This document shows positions 1-5,709 of a stretch of 5,709 nt of DNA, one piece after another. The position numbers and the translations under genes were made by a program. The notes under the pieces were generated by a model that saw only the letters and a list, made by a program, of their open reading frames with translations, did no database searches and was not told the DNA's origin. Every line of letters begins with the position of its first letter. Within the stretch, counting starts at the first letter, position 1. The DNA is taken from assembly GCA_021839095.1 (NCBI GenBank), contig JAKCBU010000092.1, positions 1-5,709 of the forward strand, written 5' to 3'. The DNA is from Pseudomonadota bacterium (GTDB lineage: Bacteria; Pseudomonadota; Gammaproteobacteria; Acidithiobacillales; Acidithiobacillaceae).

Positions 1-717
1 ACCGGTTTCGTAGCGTAGGGCGAGTTGATACTGAGCGACGCTGTCACCCGACCGGGCCCGCGCCTGGAGTTCTGGACCGCCTTGCCGGAATCCCTGCAAG
101 GCATCTTCGCCCAGTTCGACGAAGATACTCAGCAGACGGATGGCTTCGTTGTCTCCTTGGGCGGCCGCGCGGGCCAGCCAGTCCTTGCCTTCCAGAGTAT
201 CTTCAGGGACGCCGTAGCCGCCCTGATACATTTTACCCAAGAGGCGCTGCGCCGGGGCGTATCCCGCCTCTGCGGCGCGGCGCAACCAGTGTTTGGCCGC
301 TTCCGGATCGGTTTTGACACCGATGCCGCTCAGATAGGCTTCGGCGAGGCGATACGCGGCTTGCGCCTGCCCTTGCGCCGCTCCCTTTCGCCAATATTGC
401 ACGGCCAGGTCGGGATTCTTTGGCAGACCCGCGATGCCGTCGGCGTACCAGTTGCCCAGCAGGTACTGGGCGTAGGGTTGTCCATCATCGGCGGCATGCT
501 GCATCCATTGCCGGGCCTTGACCGGGTTGGGGGAGACGCCACGCCCCTCGAAGTAGATCAGGGCGAGGAGCAGTTCCGCGCCCTGATTGCCGTGGCGGGC
601 GGCATTCTGAATGGCGCTGATTTCGCTGGGACTTTCGGCAATTGCCACGGCGGGCGTCGTGCAGATGCCCAGAACCAGCAGCATGGCACCCAGGTGGAGA
701 TGCGCGGGGCGTTTCAT
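1..717 (-). CDS. Exported Sel1-repeat (TPR-like) protein, 3' end missing
   Basis: The frame is open from an ATG at 717-715 to the left edge, giving 239 residues with no stop, so the C-terminus lies outside the window. Residues 1-28 form a signal peptide: a short basic start (MKRP), a hydrophobic core (AMLLVLGICTTPAVA) and likely signal peptidase I sites after AVA or AIA. After it come at least four consecutive Sel1-type repeats of about 36 residues (roughly 45-80, 81-116, 117-152, 153-188). Each has the pattern A..LL...Y..G.GV..D...A..W...AA..G. A linker of about 30 residues follows, and a further repeat starts near 223 (SGDSVAQYQLALRYETG). Sel1 repeats are alpha-solenoid scaffolds for protein contacts, here presumably in the periplasm. 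The start overlaps the sulP stop by 4 bases, and no clear ribosome binding site precedes it, so translation is probably coupled to sulP. The partner is unknown. Confidence 0.92.
   Translation of the reverse strand, partial: MKRPAHLHLGAMLLVLGICTTPAVAIAESPSEISAIQNAARHGNQGAELLLALIYFEGRGVSPNPVKARQWMQHAADDGQPYAQYLLGNWYADGIAGLPKNPDLAVQYWRKGAAQGQAQAAYRLAEAYLSGIGVKTDPEAAKHWLRRAAEAGYAPAQRLLGKMYQGGYGVPEDTLEGKDWLARAAAQGDNEAIRLLSIFVELGEDALQGFRQGGPELQARARSGDSVAQYQLALRYETG
714..717 (-). other. 4-base stop/start overlap joining sulP and the Sel1 gene
   Basis: On the minus strand the sequence TCATGA carries both the sulP stop (TGA, 716-714) and the Sel1-gene start (ATG, 717-715). The 18 bases before the ATG contain no purine-rich ribosome binding site. 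Re-initiation by ribosomes finishing sulP is therefore the likely route to Sel1-protein synthesis. Confidence 0.85.
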
Positions 718-2507
718 GAGGCGGCTTTGGAGAGCGGCATGGGTAACGACTTGCACTCGTCGAATACCCGCTGCGTGCAGCGAGCGCAGGTTTCGGCATC
801 CAGAAGCGGGAAAAGGTGGCGGATCGCCTCCTTTCGATGGGCAAAAATATGGTCTGACCCCAGGACGCGGATAAATCCGCCACGCTCCATGACCTCGTAC
901 ATGGCGGGTTTGATGCCATAGATATAGAGGTCGCCACCCTGTTTGCGCCGACGCTTGGCTTCCTGCGCCAGGGACTCTCCACCGGCAATGTCGATGAAGT
1001 TGATGCTCCGTGCGTTGAGGAGCAGTATTTTTTGCTCTGGGTATTGTTGCTCGAGTTCGGCCAGGCGTTGTTCCACATGGTGGACGGCGCCGAAAAACAG
1101 AGAACCGTCGATACGCACTACTTGTACCTGTGGGCAGTACGGGAGTTGCGCGCTGGCCGACAACGGATGGGGGGAGGTTCCGGGGTCGGGGATTACGGCA
1201 ACGACATTGGGGCGTGAGGTTCGCATCAGATAAAAGATCAGCGAGAGTATGATGCCGATGTAGATCGCGAACTCCAACTCGACAAACAGGGTCGAGAAAA
1301 AGGTCACCAGCAATATGGCGGTCTCGCGTTTGCTGGCCTTGAAGATGGCTCTGATGTGATGTAGGTCGACCAGTCCATAGGCCACCAAAAAGAGGATGGC
1401 CGCCATCGAGGCGATGGGCAGGTAGCCCATGAGGGGAGCCACCAGCAGGAGAATGATGCCCAAAGTGATGGAGGCGAAAACGGCGGCCAGCGGAGTACGG
1501 GCGCCCACCTCGAAATTCAGGCCGGAACGGTTGAAAGATCCACTGGATGCATAAGCGGAAAAAAAGCTGCCGAAGATATTGGAGAGTCCTTGGCCGATGA
1601 ATTCTTGGTTGCCGTCAATGCGCTGTTCGGCGCGTACCGCGATGGCGCGGGCGATGGAGACCGCCTCGGTGAGACCGAGCATCGCCACGGCGAGGGCGCT
1701 GGGGGCAAGCTGACCCAGGACCTTGGGATCGAAGTCCGGTAGAGACAGGGGCGGTAACCGACCAGGCAGGGCGCCGAGCAGGCGGATTCCGGTGCGTGCG
1801 TCGCCCAGATAGTGGTTGAGTGCCAAGGCCGTCAGGCTGCCGGCCAGCATGGCGGCGATCATATATGGAAAGCGAGGGGCGAATCGTTTGATGACCATTC
1901 CGGTGAGGAGCGTAACCAGGGCCACGCCCAGGACGTAAAGATTGATTTCCCCGATTTTGTGGAAAAAGCCGAGCATGGTCTGGCCAAAAGAGGCACCATG
2001 CGGGAGATTGAGACCGAAGAAATTCTTGATCTGGCTGCTGGCGATGAGGAGGGCCGCCCCCGCGGTGAAACCAATCACCACGGTATGGGAGATAAAGTTG
2101 ACCAGAGTGCCCAGCCGCGCGATGCCCATGGCAAGCTGGAAGAGACCCGTCAACAAAGTGAGGGTGAGCGCGAGTTCGATGTAATACGATGTTCCCGGTT
2201 CGGCCATGAGGCTCAGCGCGCCGAACATGACGATAGAGATGGCGGTGGTGGGTCCGGAGACCAGGTGCCAGGACGAACCGAAAAGGGCGGCAATGATGGC
2301 GGGCACCATGGCGGTATACAGGCCGTATTCCGGGGGCAACCCGGCAATGGTGGCAAAGGCGACCCCCTGGGGGAGAACGATGATGGCGCCGGTAACGCCC
2401 GCGACCAGGTCGACGCGCAGAGATTCCTTGCCGACTCGTGGCATCCAGCGCAGAAAAGGAAGCAGCCGATAAAGCCACAGGGGATCGACCGCGGGGGTAC
2501 GAAACAT
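714..2507 (-). CDS. SulP-family anion transporter with C-terminal STAS domain
   Basis: A complete inner-membrane transporter of 597 residues, normal for bacterial SulP (SLC26) proteins. The SulP signature is at about 44-91, with LPQGVAFATIAGLPPEYGLY followed by SGPTTAIS. Hydrophobic segments continue to about residue 428 and include the conserved GSFNRSGLN...GARTPLA stretch (323-341). A STAS domain spans about 460-565 (VQVVRIDGSLFFGAV; LLLNARSINFIDIAGGESL). In the STAS loop the site that is Ser/Thr in anti-sigma antagonists (DSSG) is Ala (D506-I-A-G), so phospho-switching of that type is unlikely. After STAS is a short tail with C574, C577 and C585. Family substrates include sulfate, bicarbonate and dicarboxylates; sequence alone does not choose, and no carbonic anhydrase gene is visible beside it. 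The start is fixed by AAGGAG five bases upstream. It is divergent from the aconitase gene and probably in one operon with the downstream Sel1-repeat gene. Confidence 0.95.
   Translation of the reverse strand: MFRTPAVDPLWLYRLLPFLRWMPRVGKESLRVDLVAGVTGAIIVLPQGVAFATIAGLPPEYGLYTAMVPAIIAALFGSSWHLVSGPTTAISIVMFGALSLMAEPGTSYYIELALTLTLLTGLFQLAMGIARLGTLVNFISHTVVIGFTAGAALLIASSQIKNFFGLNLPHGASFGQTMLGFFHKIGEINLYVLGVALVTLLTGMVIKRFAPRFPYMIAAMLAGSLTALALNHYLGDARTGIRLLGALPGRLPPLSLPDFDPKVLGQLAPSALAVAMLGLTEAVSIARAIAVRAEQRIDGNQEFIGQGLSNIFGSFFSAYASSGSFNRSGLNFEVGARTPLAAVFASITLGIILLLVAPLMGYLPIASMAAILFLVAYGLVDLHHIRAIFKASKRETAILLVTFFSTLFVELEFAIYIGIILSLIFYLMRTSRPNVVAVIPDPGTSPHPLSASAQLPYCPQVQVVRIDGSLFFGAVHHVEQRLAELEQQYPEQKILLLNARSINFIDIAGGESLAQEAKRRRKQGGDLYIYGIKPAMYEVMERGGFIRVLGSDHIFAHRKEAIRHLFPLLDAETCARCTQRVFDECKSLPMPLSKAAS
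762..790. repeat. Direct repeat, coding copy inside the sulP 3' end
   Basis: This is the partner of the leader copy at 2519-2540. It carries a seven-base insertion (TGCGTGC, 772-778) between the two shared blocks. It encodes residues 573-582 of the transporter, including the C574-x-x-C577 pair. Since seven is not a multiple of three, the other copy cannot encode the same peptide throughout; only the CARC part is shared in frame. Confidence 0.7.
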
Positions 2508-2512
2508 GAAGA

Positions 2513-2518
2513 CTCCTT
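2513..2518 (-). promoter_or_regulatory. Ribosome binding site of the sulP gene
   Basis: On the minus strand the sequence reads AAGGAG, five bases (TCTTC) before the ATG at 2507-2505. This near-perfect Shine-Dalgarno match sets the start codon and argues against longer forms: the frame-shifted open stretch that begins at 2664 has no such support. Confidence 0.9.
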
Positions 2519-2540
2519 GAATACCCGCAGCGAGCGCAGG
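2519..2540. repeat. Direct repeat, leader copy (matches the sulP 3' end)
   Basis: On the plus strand this segment reads GAATACCCGC then AGCGAGCGCAGG. The same two blocks, in the same order and orientation, occur at 762-771 and 779-790 inside the sulP 3' coding end, separated there by seven extra bases (772-778). All 22 aligned bases are identical. This copy abuts the sulP ribosome binding site, so the two copies nearly bracket the gene. The meaning is unknown; it may be a relic of a duplication or rearrangement. Confidence 0.7.
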
Positions 2541-2541
2541 G

Positions 2542-2608
2542 CAGACGCCTTACGGATATGCCACGGGCCGGGCGGGATTTCCGTGGGCCGCTGTCGTCTG
2601 TTCCCGTG
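2542..2608. repeat. Nested inverted repeats in the presumed sulP leader
   Basis: CAGACG (2542-2547) is the reverse complement of CGTCTG (2595-2600). Inside it, CCACGG (2561-2566) is the reverse complement of CCGTGG (2581-2586), with a 14-base loop. CACGGG (2562-2567) could instead pair with CCCGTG (2603-2608), so two of the structures exclude each other. All lie between the proposed sulP transcription start and its ribosome binding site. In GC-rich DNA six-base matches arise easily by chance, so a regulatory role is only a possibility. Confidence 0.3.
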
Positions 2609-2634
2609 TTTTTCAAATGGTTTTGTGAATACGC

Positions 2635-2664
2635 ATGATATAACGGTGTTGCCGGAATTGTCAT
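2635..2664 (-). promoter_or_regulatory. Candidate sigma70-type promoter of sulP
   Basis: On the minus strand a -35 box ATGACA (2664-2659) is followed by an 18-base spacer and a -10 box TATCAT (2640-2635). Each box matches the consensus at five of six bases. The predicted transcription start is near 2628, giving a leader of about 120 bases before the sulP ATG. The region is the most AT-rich part of the gap. No start-site data are available. Confidence 0.5.
2636..2644 (+). promoter_or_regulatory. Candidate extended -10 promoter for aconitase-icd
   Basis: The plus strand reads TGATATAAC, an extended -10 element (TG, one base, then TATAAC). No convincing -35 box lies 16-18 bases upstream, which is tolerated by extended -10 promoters. 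The predicted start is near 2651, about 149 bases before the aconitase ATG. It overlaps the -10 of the opposing sulP candidate. A weaker alternative is TTGGCG (2721-2726), 17 bases, GATGAT (2744-2749). Confidence 0.3.
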
Positions 2665-2698
2665 CCGCCGAACCGGTAGCCGGCGCGGCGGGGTTTTT
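2665..2698 (+). terminator. Terminator-like hairpin in the presumed aconitase leader
   Basis: CCGCCG (2665-2670) pairs with CGGCGG (2686-2691). After a 2x2 internal loop, CCGG (2673-2676) pairs with CCGG (2680-2683) across a TAG loop. Two G and then five T (2694-2698) follow, giving the shape of a short intrinsic terminator on the plus strand. No plus-strand gene lies upstream for it to end, so it would act on the aconitase leader itself or on stray antisense transcripts. The T-run is short, so it may be weak or non-functional. Confidence 0.35.
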
Positions 2699-2786
2699 GC
2701 TGTTTAGGGTCTGCTGATACTTGGCGCGGGGCGGTGCTTTTGCGATGATGGAGAGACCCGTTGTTCCCGACCGATTTCCGCAGATC

Positions 2787-2791
2787 AGGAG
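2787..2791 (+). promoter_or_regulatory. Ribosome binding site of the aconitase gene
   Basis: AGGAG lies eight bases before the ATG at 2800. It selects this start over the in-frame TTG at 2761, which has no ribosome binding site, and over the ATG at 2806, which would be 14 bases away. Confidence 0.88.
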
Positions 2792-2799
2792 AGCAGTTC

Positions 2800-4737
2800 A
2801 TGGCCATGAATGTCACCCAGAAAATACTTGCCGCCCATTTGGTCAGTGGCACACTGGAAGCGGGGCGTCCTATCGCGATTCGTATCGACCAGACTCTGAC
2901 CCAGGATGCCACGGGGACTATGGCTTATCTGCAATTTGAGGCATTGGGTTTGCCGCGTGTGCGCACGGAACTCTCGGTGTCCTATGTGGACCACAATATG
3001 CTCCAGTCGGGCTTCGAGAACGCCGACGATCATCGTTTTCTGCAAAGCTTCGCCGCGAAATACGGCGTGCACTTCTCACGTCCCGGCAACGGCATCTGCC
3101 ATCAGGTGCATCTGGAACGCTTTTCCAAGCCCGGTGGCACCTTGCTGGGCTCCGATTCCCACACACCGACATCCGGCGGGGCGGGCATGCTGGCCATTGG
3201 CGCGGGCGGTCTCGACATCGCCCTGGCCATGGGCGGTTTGCCTTTCAATCTCAATATGCCGCAGGTGGTCGGGGTCAGGCTGACCGGCCGTTTGCAGCCC
3301 TTTGTCAGCGCCAAGGACATTATCCTCGAAGTGCTGCGCCACAAGACGGTGAAGGGCGGTGTCGGCAAGGTCTTTGAATATTTTGGGCCGGGCGTCGCCT
3401 ACCTCAGTGTGCCGGAGCGGGCGACCATCACCAACATGGGCGCCGAATTGGGCGCCACCACCAGTGTGTTCCCCAGTGATGCGGTGACCCGCCGTTACCT
3501 GGCGGCGCAGGGGCGCGATGCCTCCTGGTCGGAGTGGGTGCCCGATGCCGATGCCGGCTATGACGAGATGCTGGAAATCGATCTCGATCAGTTGGAGCCC
3601 CTCATCGCCTGTCCGCACAGCCCCGATAATGTCAAGAAGGTGCGTGAGGTGGCGGGAACGCCCGTGGCGCAGGTGGCCATCGGGTCCTGCACCAACTCGT
3701 CCTATACGGATTTGATGACCGTGGCGAGCATGCTCAAGGGCAAGGTCATCGCTGATGGCGTCAGCCTGGGGGTGTCGCCGGGGTCGCGGCAGGTGATGGA
3801 AATGGTGACCAGGGATGGTGGCCTGCTCGACTTCATCGGAGCGGGTTCGCGCATTCTGGAGTCGGCCTGTGGACCCTGCATCGGCATGGGCTTCGCGCCG
3901 CCCACGGAAGGGGTCTCGGTACGTTCCTTCAACCGTAATTTCTATGGGCGCTCCGGTACCAAAAATGCGGCGGTGTATCTGGCGAGCCCGGAAACCTGCG
4001 CCGCCTGCGCTCTGACCGGGGTGATCACCGATCCCCGCGACCTGGGGTTGACACCCATTCATATACCGGTGCCGGAATGCTTTCTGGTGGATGATCGCAT
4101 GATACTCGCCCCCGCCGCCGAAGGCAGCCCGGTGGAGATCATCCGTGGCCCCAACATCGCCAAGCTCCCCACCGGACAGGCTGCTCCAGCGCATCTGCAG
4201 GGCGAGGTGCTGATCCGTCTGGGAGATGACATCACCACCGACCACATCATGCCGGCCGGGGCCAAGGTGTTGCCGCTGCGCTCCAATCTACCCGCCATTT
4301 CGGAGTTTGTCTTCCATGTGGTGGACGAAACTTTTCCGGCCCGGGCCAAGGCGGCCGGAGGTGGCTTTATCGTCGCGGGTCATAACTATGGGCAGGGCTC
4401 GAGCCGTGAACACGCGGCATTGGCGCCCCGTTATCTGGGGGTGCGTGCGGTGCTGGTGCAGTCCTTTGCACGCATTCACCTGGCCAATCTCATCAACTTC
4501 GGCATCTTGCCGTTGATTTTTGCGAATGCCGAGGACTACGCCAAGGTACAGGCGGGCGATCAACTGAGTCTGGATCTCGGCAGGCTGGCGCTGGGTCGGG
4601 TGCTGACTCTGCGTGATGCAACGCAGGGGCTGGATATCCTGGTCATGCCCCAGTTGGCGAATACCCGAGACCTGGAATTGATTCTGAAGGGAGGCGCCTT
4701 GTCCTGGGCGAGCGAACAACTGGAACGGGTGTCATGA
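2800..4737 (+). CDS. acn: Aconitate hydratase, Aquifex-type short form
   Basis: A complete 645-residue cytoplasmic [4Fe-4S] enzyme interconverting citrate and isocitrate through cis-aconitate. The length matches the Aquifex-type aconitase subfamily and not the roughly 890-residue AcnA of enterobacteria. In order, the sequence shows [13 protein letters not shown] (117-129); three cluster cysteines, C297 in GSCTNSS and C357/C360 in [19 protein letters not shown] (376-386) with substrate-binding arginines; [12 protein letters not shown] (476-487) starting the swivel domain; and [16 protein letters not shown] (529-544) with the catalytic-serine loop. All key motifs seem intact. Related fused LeuCD or homoaconitase functions are less likely, because the next gene, overlapping by four bases, is isocitrate dehydrogenase, the following pathway step. 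The start is set by AGGAG eight bases upstream; an in-frame TTG at 2761 would add 13 unlikely residues. Confidence 0.95.
   Translation: MAMNVTQKILAAHLVSGTLEAGRPIAIRIDQTLTQDATGTMAYLQFEALGLPRVRTELSVSYVDHNMLQSGFENADDHRFLQSFAAKYGVHFSRPGNGICHQVHLERFSKPGGTLLGSDSHTPTSGGAGMLAIGAGGLDIALAMGGLPFNLNMPQVVGVRLTGRLQPFVSAKDIILEVLRHKTVKGGVGKVFEYFGPGVAYLSVPERATITNMGAELGATTSVFPSDAVTRRYLAAQGRDASWSEWVPDADAGYDEMLEIDLDQLEPLIACPHSPDNVKKVREVAGTPVAQVAIGSCTNSSYTDLMTVASMLKGKVIADGVSLGVSPGSRQVMEMVTRDGGLLDFIGAGSRILESACGPCIGMGFAPPTEGVSVRSFNRNFYGRSGTKNAAVYLASPETCAACALTGVITDPRDLGLTPIHIPVPECFLVDDRMILAPAAEGSPVEIIRGPNIAKLPTGQAAPAHLQGEVLIRLGDDITTDHIMPAGAKVLPLRSNLPAISEFVFHVVDETFPARAKAAGGGFIVAGHNYGQGSSREHAALAPRYLGVRAVLVQSFARIHLANLINFGILPLIFANAEDYAKVQAGDQLSLDLGRLALGRVLTLRDATQGLDILVMPQLANTRDLELILKGGALSWASEQLERVS
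4734..4737 (+). other. 4-base stop/start overlap joining aconitase and icd
   Basis: ATGA carries the icd start (ATG, 4734-4736) and the aconitase stop (TGA, 4735-4737). Only a weak purine stretch (GGAACGGG, 4722-4729) precedes it. Translational coupling would keep the two consecutive enzymes in step. Confidence 0.88.
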
Positions 4738-5709
4738 CGTCGTCCCTGGTGCGGACCCCAACCGAGGGAAAGCCCATCACCCAGGTGGGTGGAATGCTGC
4801 GGGTACCGCAATGCCCCATCATCCCCTACATCGAAGGCGATGGTATCGGTGGTGATGTCACGCCCGCGATGCGAACTGTGGTGGATGCGGCGGTGCAGGC
4901 CGCTTATGGGGATGAACGACGTATTGCCTGGATGGAACTCTTCGCCGGGCAGAAGGCGGTGGCGCTTTACGGTGAGGGGCAATCTCTGCCGGAAGAAACC
5001 ATGGCTGCCATCCGCGAGTATAAGGTCGCTATCAAAGGCCCCCTGGAGACCCCAGTGGGTGGTGGTATCCGCAGCCTCAACGTGGCACTCCGCCAGGAAC
5101 TGGATCTCTACGTCTGCTTGCGTCCGGTGCGTTATTTTGCGGGTACGCCCAGCCCTGTGTGCCACCCGGAGAAGGTGGACATGGTCATCTTTCGGGAAAA
5201 CTCCGAGGATATTTACGCCGGTATCGAATGGTCGGCGGGTAGTCCGGAAGCGGAAAAGCTCCTGCGTTTCTTGCAGGAAGAGATGGGGGTGCGCAACATT
5301 CGCTTTCCGGCCAGTTCGGCCATCGGCATCAAGCCGGTGTCGGTGGCGGGTTCGGAGCGCTTGGTGCGTCGTGCCATCCAGTATGCGCTGGAGCATGGCA
5401 AGCCCTCGGTCAGTCTGGTGCATAAGGGCAATATCATGAAGTTCACCGAGGGCGGCTTCCGCGACTGGGGCTACGCCCTGGCCGAACGGGAGTTCGCCGG
5501 ACGGGTCTTCACCTGGCGGCAGAAGGCGGCCATTGTCCGGGCAGAGGGTAAGGTGGCGGCCCAGAAGGTGGAACAGCAGGCCATCGCCGATGGCAAACTG
5601 ATTATCAAGGACGTGATCGCCGACAACTTCCTGCAGCAGATTTTGCTGCGGCCGGAGGATTATTCGGTGGTGGCCACGCTCAATCTCAACGGCGATTACA
5701 TTTCCGACG
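4734..5709 (+). CDS. icd: Isocitrate dehydrogenase (NAD(P)), 3' end missing
   Basis: A total of 325 codons plus one base is visible, of an expected 415-430, and the frame is open at the right edge. The enzyme oxidatively decarboxylates isocitrate to 2-oxoglutarate in the cytoplasm as a homodimer. The N-terminus lines up with E. coli Icd with one extra residue, which supports this start. Visible motifs are [10 protein letters not shown] (31-40), the substrate loop RSLNVALRQ (113-121) with S114, N116 and R120, then R130, R154, [14 protein letters not shown] (153-166), Y161, [11 protein letters not shown] (230-240) with catalytic K231, and IIKDVIAD (290-297) with metal ligand D293. S114 equals the serine phosphorylated by AceK in E. 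coli. Between K231 and D293 there are about nine more residues than in E. coli. The residues that decide NAD versus NADP lie beyond the window, so the cofactor cannot be read here. Confidence 0.97.
   Translation, partial: MTSSLVRTPTEGKPITQVGGMLRVPQCPIIPYIEGDGIGGDVTPAMRTVVDAAVQAAYGDERRIAWMELFAGQKAVALYGEGQSLPEETMAAIREYKVAIKGPLETPVGGGIRSLNVALRQELDLYVCLRPVRYFAGTPSPVCHPEKVDMVIFRENSEDIYAGIEWSAGSPEAEKLLRFLQEEMGVRNIRFPASSAIGIKPVSVAGSERLVRRAIQYALEHGKPSVSLVHKGNIMKFTEGGFRDWGYALAEREFAGRVFTWRQKAAIVRAEGKVAAQKVEQQAIADGKLIIKDVIADNFLQQILLRPEDYSVVATLNLNGDYISD

Noticed and set aside
655..666. Lipoprotein signal (LGIC) in the Sel1-repeat protein
   Set aside because: The residue before Cys is Ile, where lipoboxes need Gly, Ala or Ser. 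A signal peptidase I site (AVA or AIA) follows a few residues later.
25..921. Long plus-strand open frame of 298 codons
   Set aside because: It lies antisense to the Sel1-repeat gene and the sulP 3' end, both of which give clear family motifs. It has no ribosome binding site and no recognisable domain.
1615..2664. Minus-strand open frame of 349 codons in a different frame from sulP
   Set aside because: It overlaps sulP almost entirely in another frame, has an Arg/His/Pro-rich product and lacks a ribosome binding site. The true sulP start has AAGGAG at ideal spacing.
1812..2717. Plus-strand open frame of 301 codons across the sulP 5' half and the intergenic gap
   Set aside because: The product is rich in Gly, Glu, Asp, Arg and His, typical of an antisense shadow of a GC-rich membrane-protein gene, and it resembles no family.
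2761..2799. Upstream TTG start adding 13 residues to aconitase
   Set aside because: There is no ribosome binding site before 2761, and the strong AGGAG inside this stretch points to the ATG at 2800.
3076..4245. Minus-strand open frame of 389 codons opposite aconitase
   Set aside because: Antisense shadow: His/Arg/Gly-rich composition with no motif, lying opposite a fully conserved aconitase.
4560..5423. Minus-strand open frame of 287 codons opposite the aconitase 3' end and icd
   Set aside because: Antisense shadow with no family features; the plus strand here is an unmistakable Icd.

Overview
The window reads as a stretch of GC-rich (about 60% by eye) proteobacterial chromosome with two divergent two-gene transcription units and almost no spare sequence. 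Neither outer gene is complete: the leftmost runs off the left edge and the rightmost off the right edge. No tRNA, rRNA, CRISPR array or mobile element was seen. The Icd is of the enterobacterial/proteobacterial homodimeric type, the aconitase is the short (about 645 aa) Aquifex type, and the transporter is a SulP protein. This combination would fit a chemolithoautotrophic proteobacterium such as Acidithiobacillus or a relative. That placement is recalled knowledge and moderate-to-low confidence; no search was possible.

Left half, minus strand: a SulP-family anion transporter with a C-terminal STAS domain (2507 down to 714). It is followed, through a 4-base stop/start overlap, by an exported Sel1-repeat protein (717 down past base 1). 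The overlap suggests the two are co-translated, so the periplasmic repeat protein may work with or near the transporter, but no function is proven for the pair.

Centre, 2508-2799: a 292-base divergent intergenic region. It holds a strong ribosome binding site for each flanking gene and a good sigma70-like promoter candidate for sulP. The -10 of that promoter overlaps an extended -10 candidate pointing the other way. A GC-rich hairpin followed by five T lies in the presumed aconitase leader, and inverted repeats lie in the presumed sulP leader. A 22-base segment just upstream of the sulP ribosome binding site matches the sulP 3' coding end perfectly except for a 7-base gap.

Right half, plus strand: an Aquifex-type aconitase (2800-4737) and, through another 4-base overlap, isocitrate dehydrogenase (4734 to the right edge). 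Together they turn citrate into isocitrate and then 2-oxoglutarate, the oxidative arm of the TCA cycle. In an autotroph this arm mainly supplies 2-oxoglutarate for glutamate synthesis and nitrogen assimilation.

The genes are ordinary and well-conserved families. I see no sign of a wholly new system. The items most worth checking are the gapped repeat bracketing sulP, the possible attenuator in the aconitase leader, and the sulP/Sel1 coupling.
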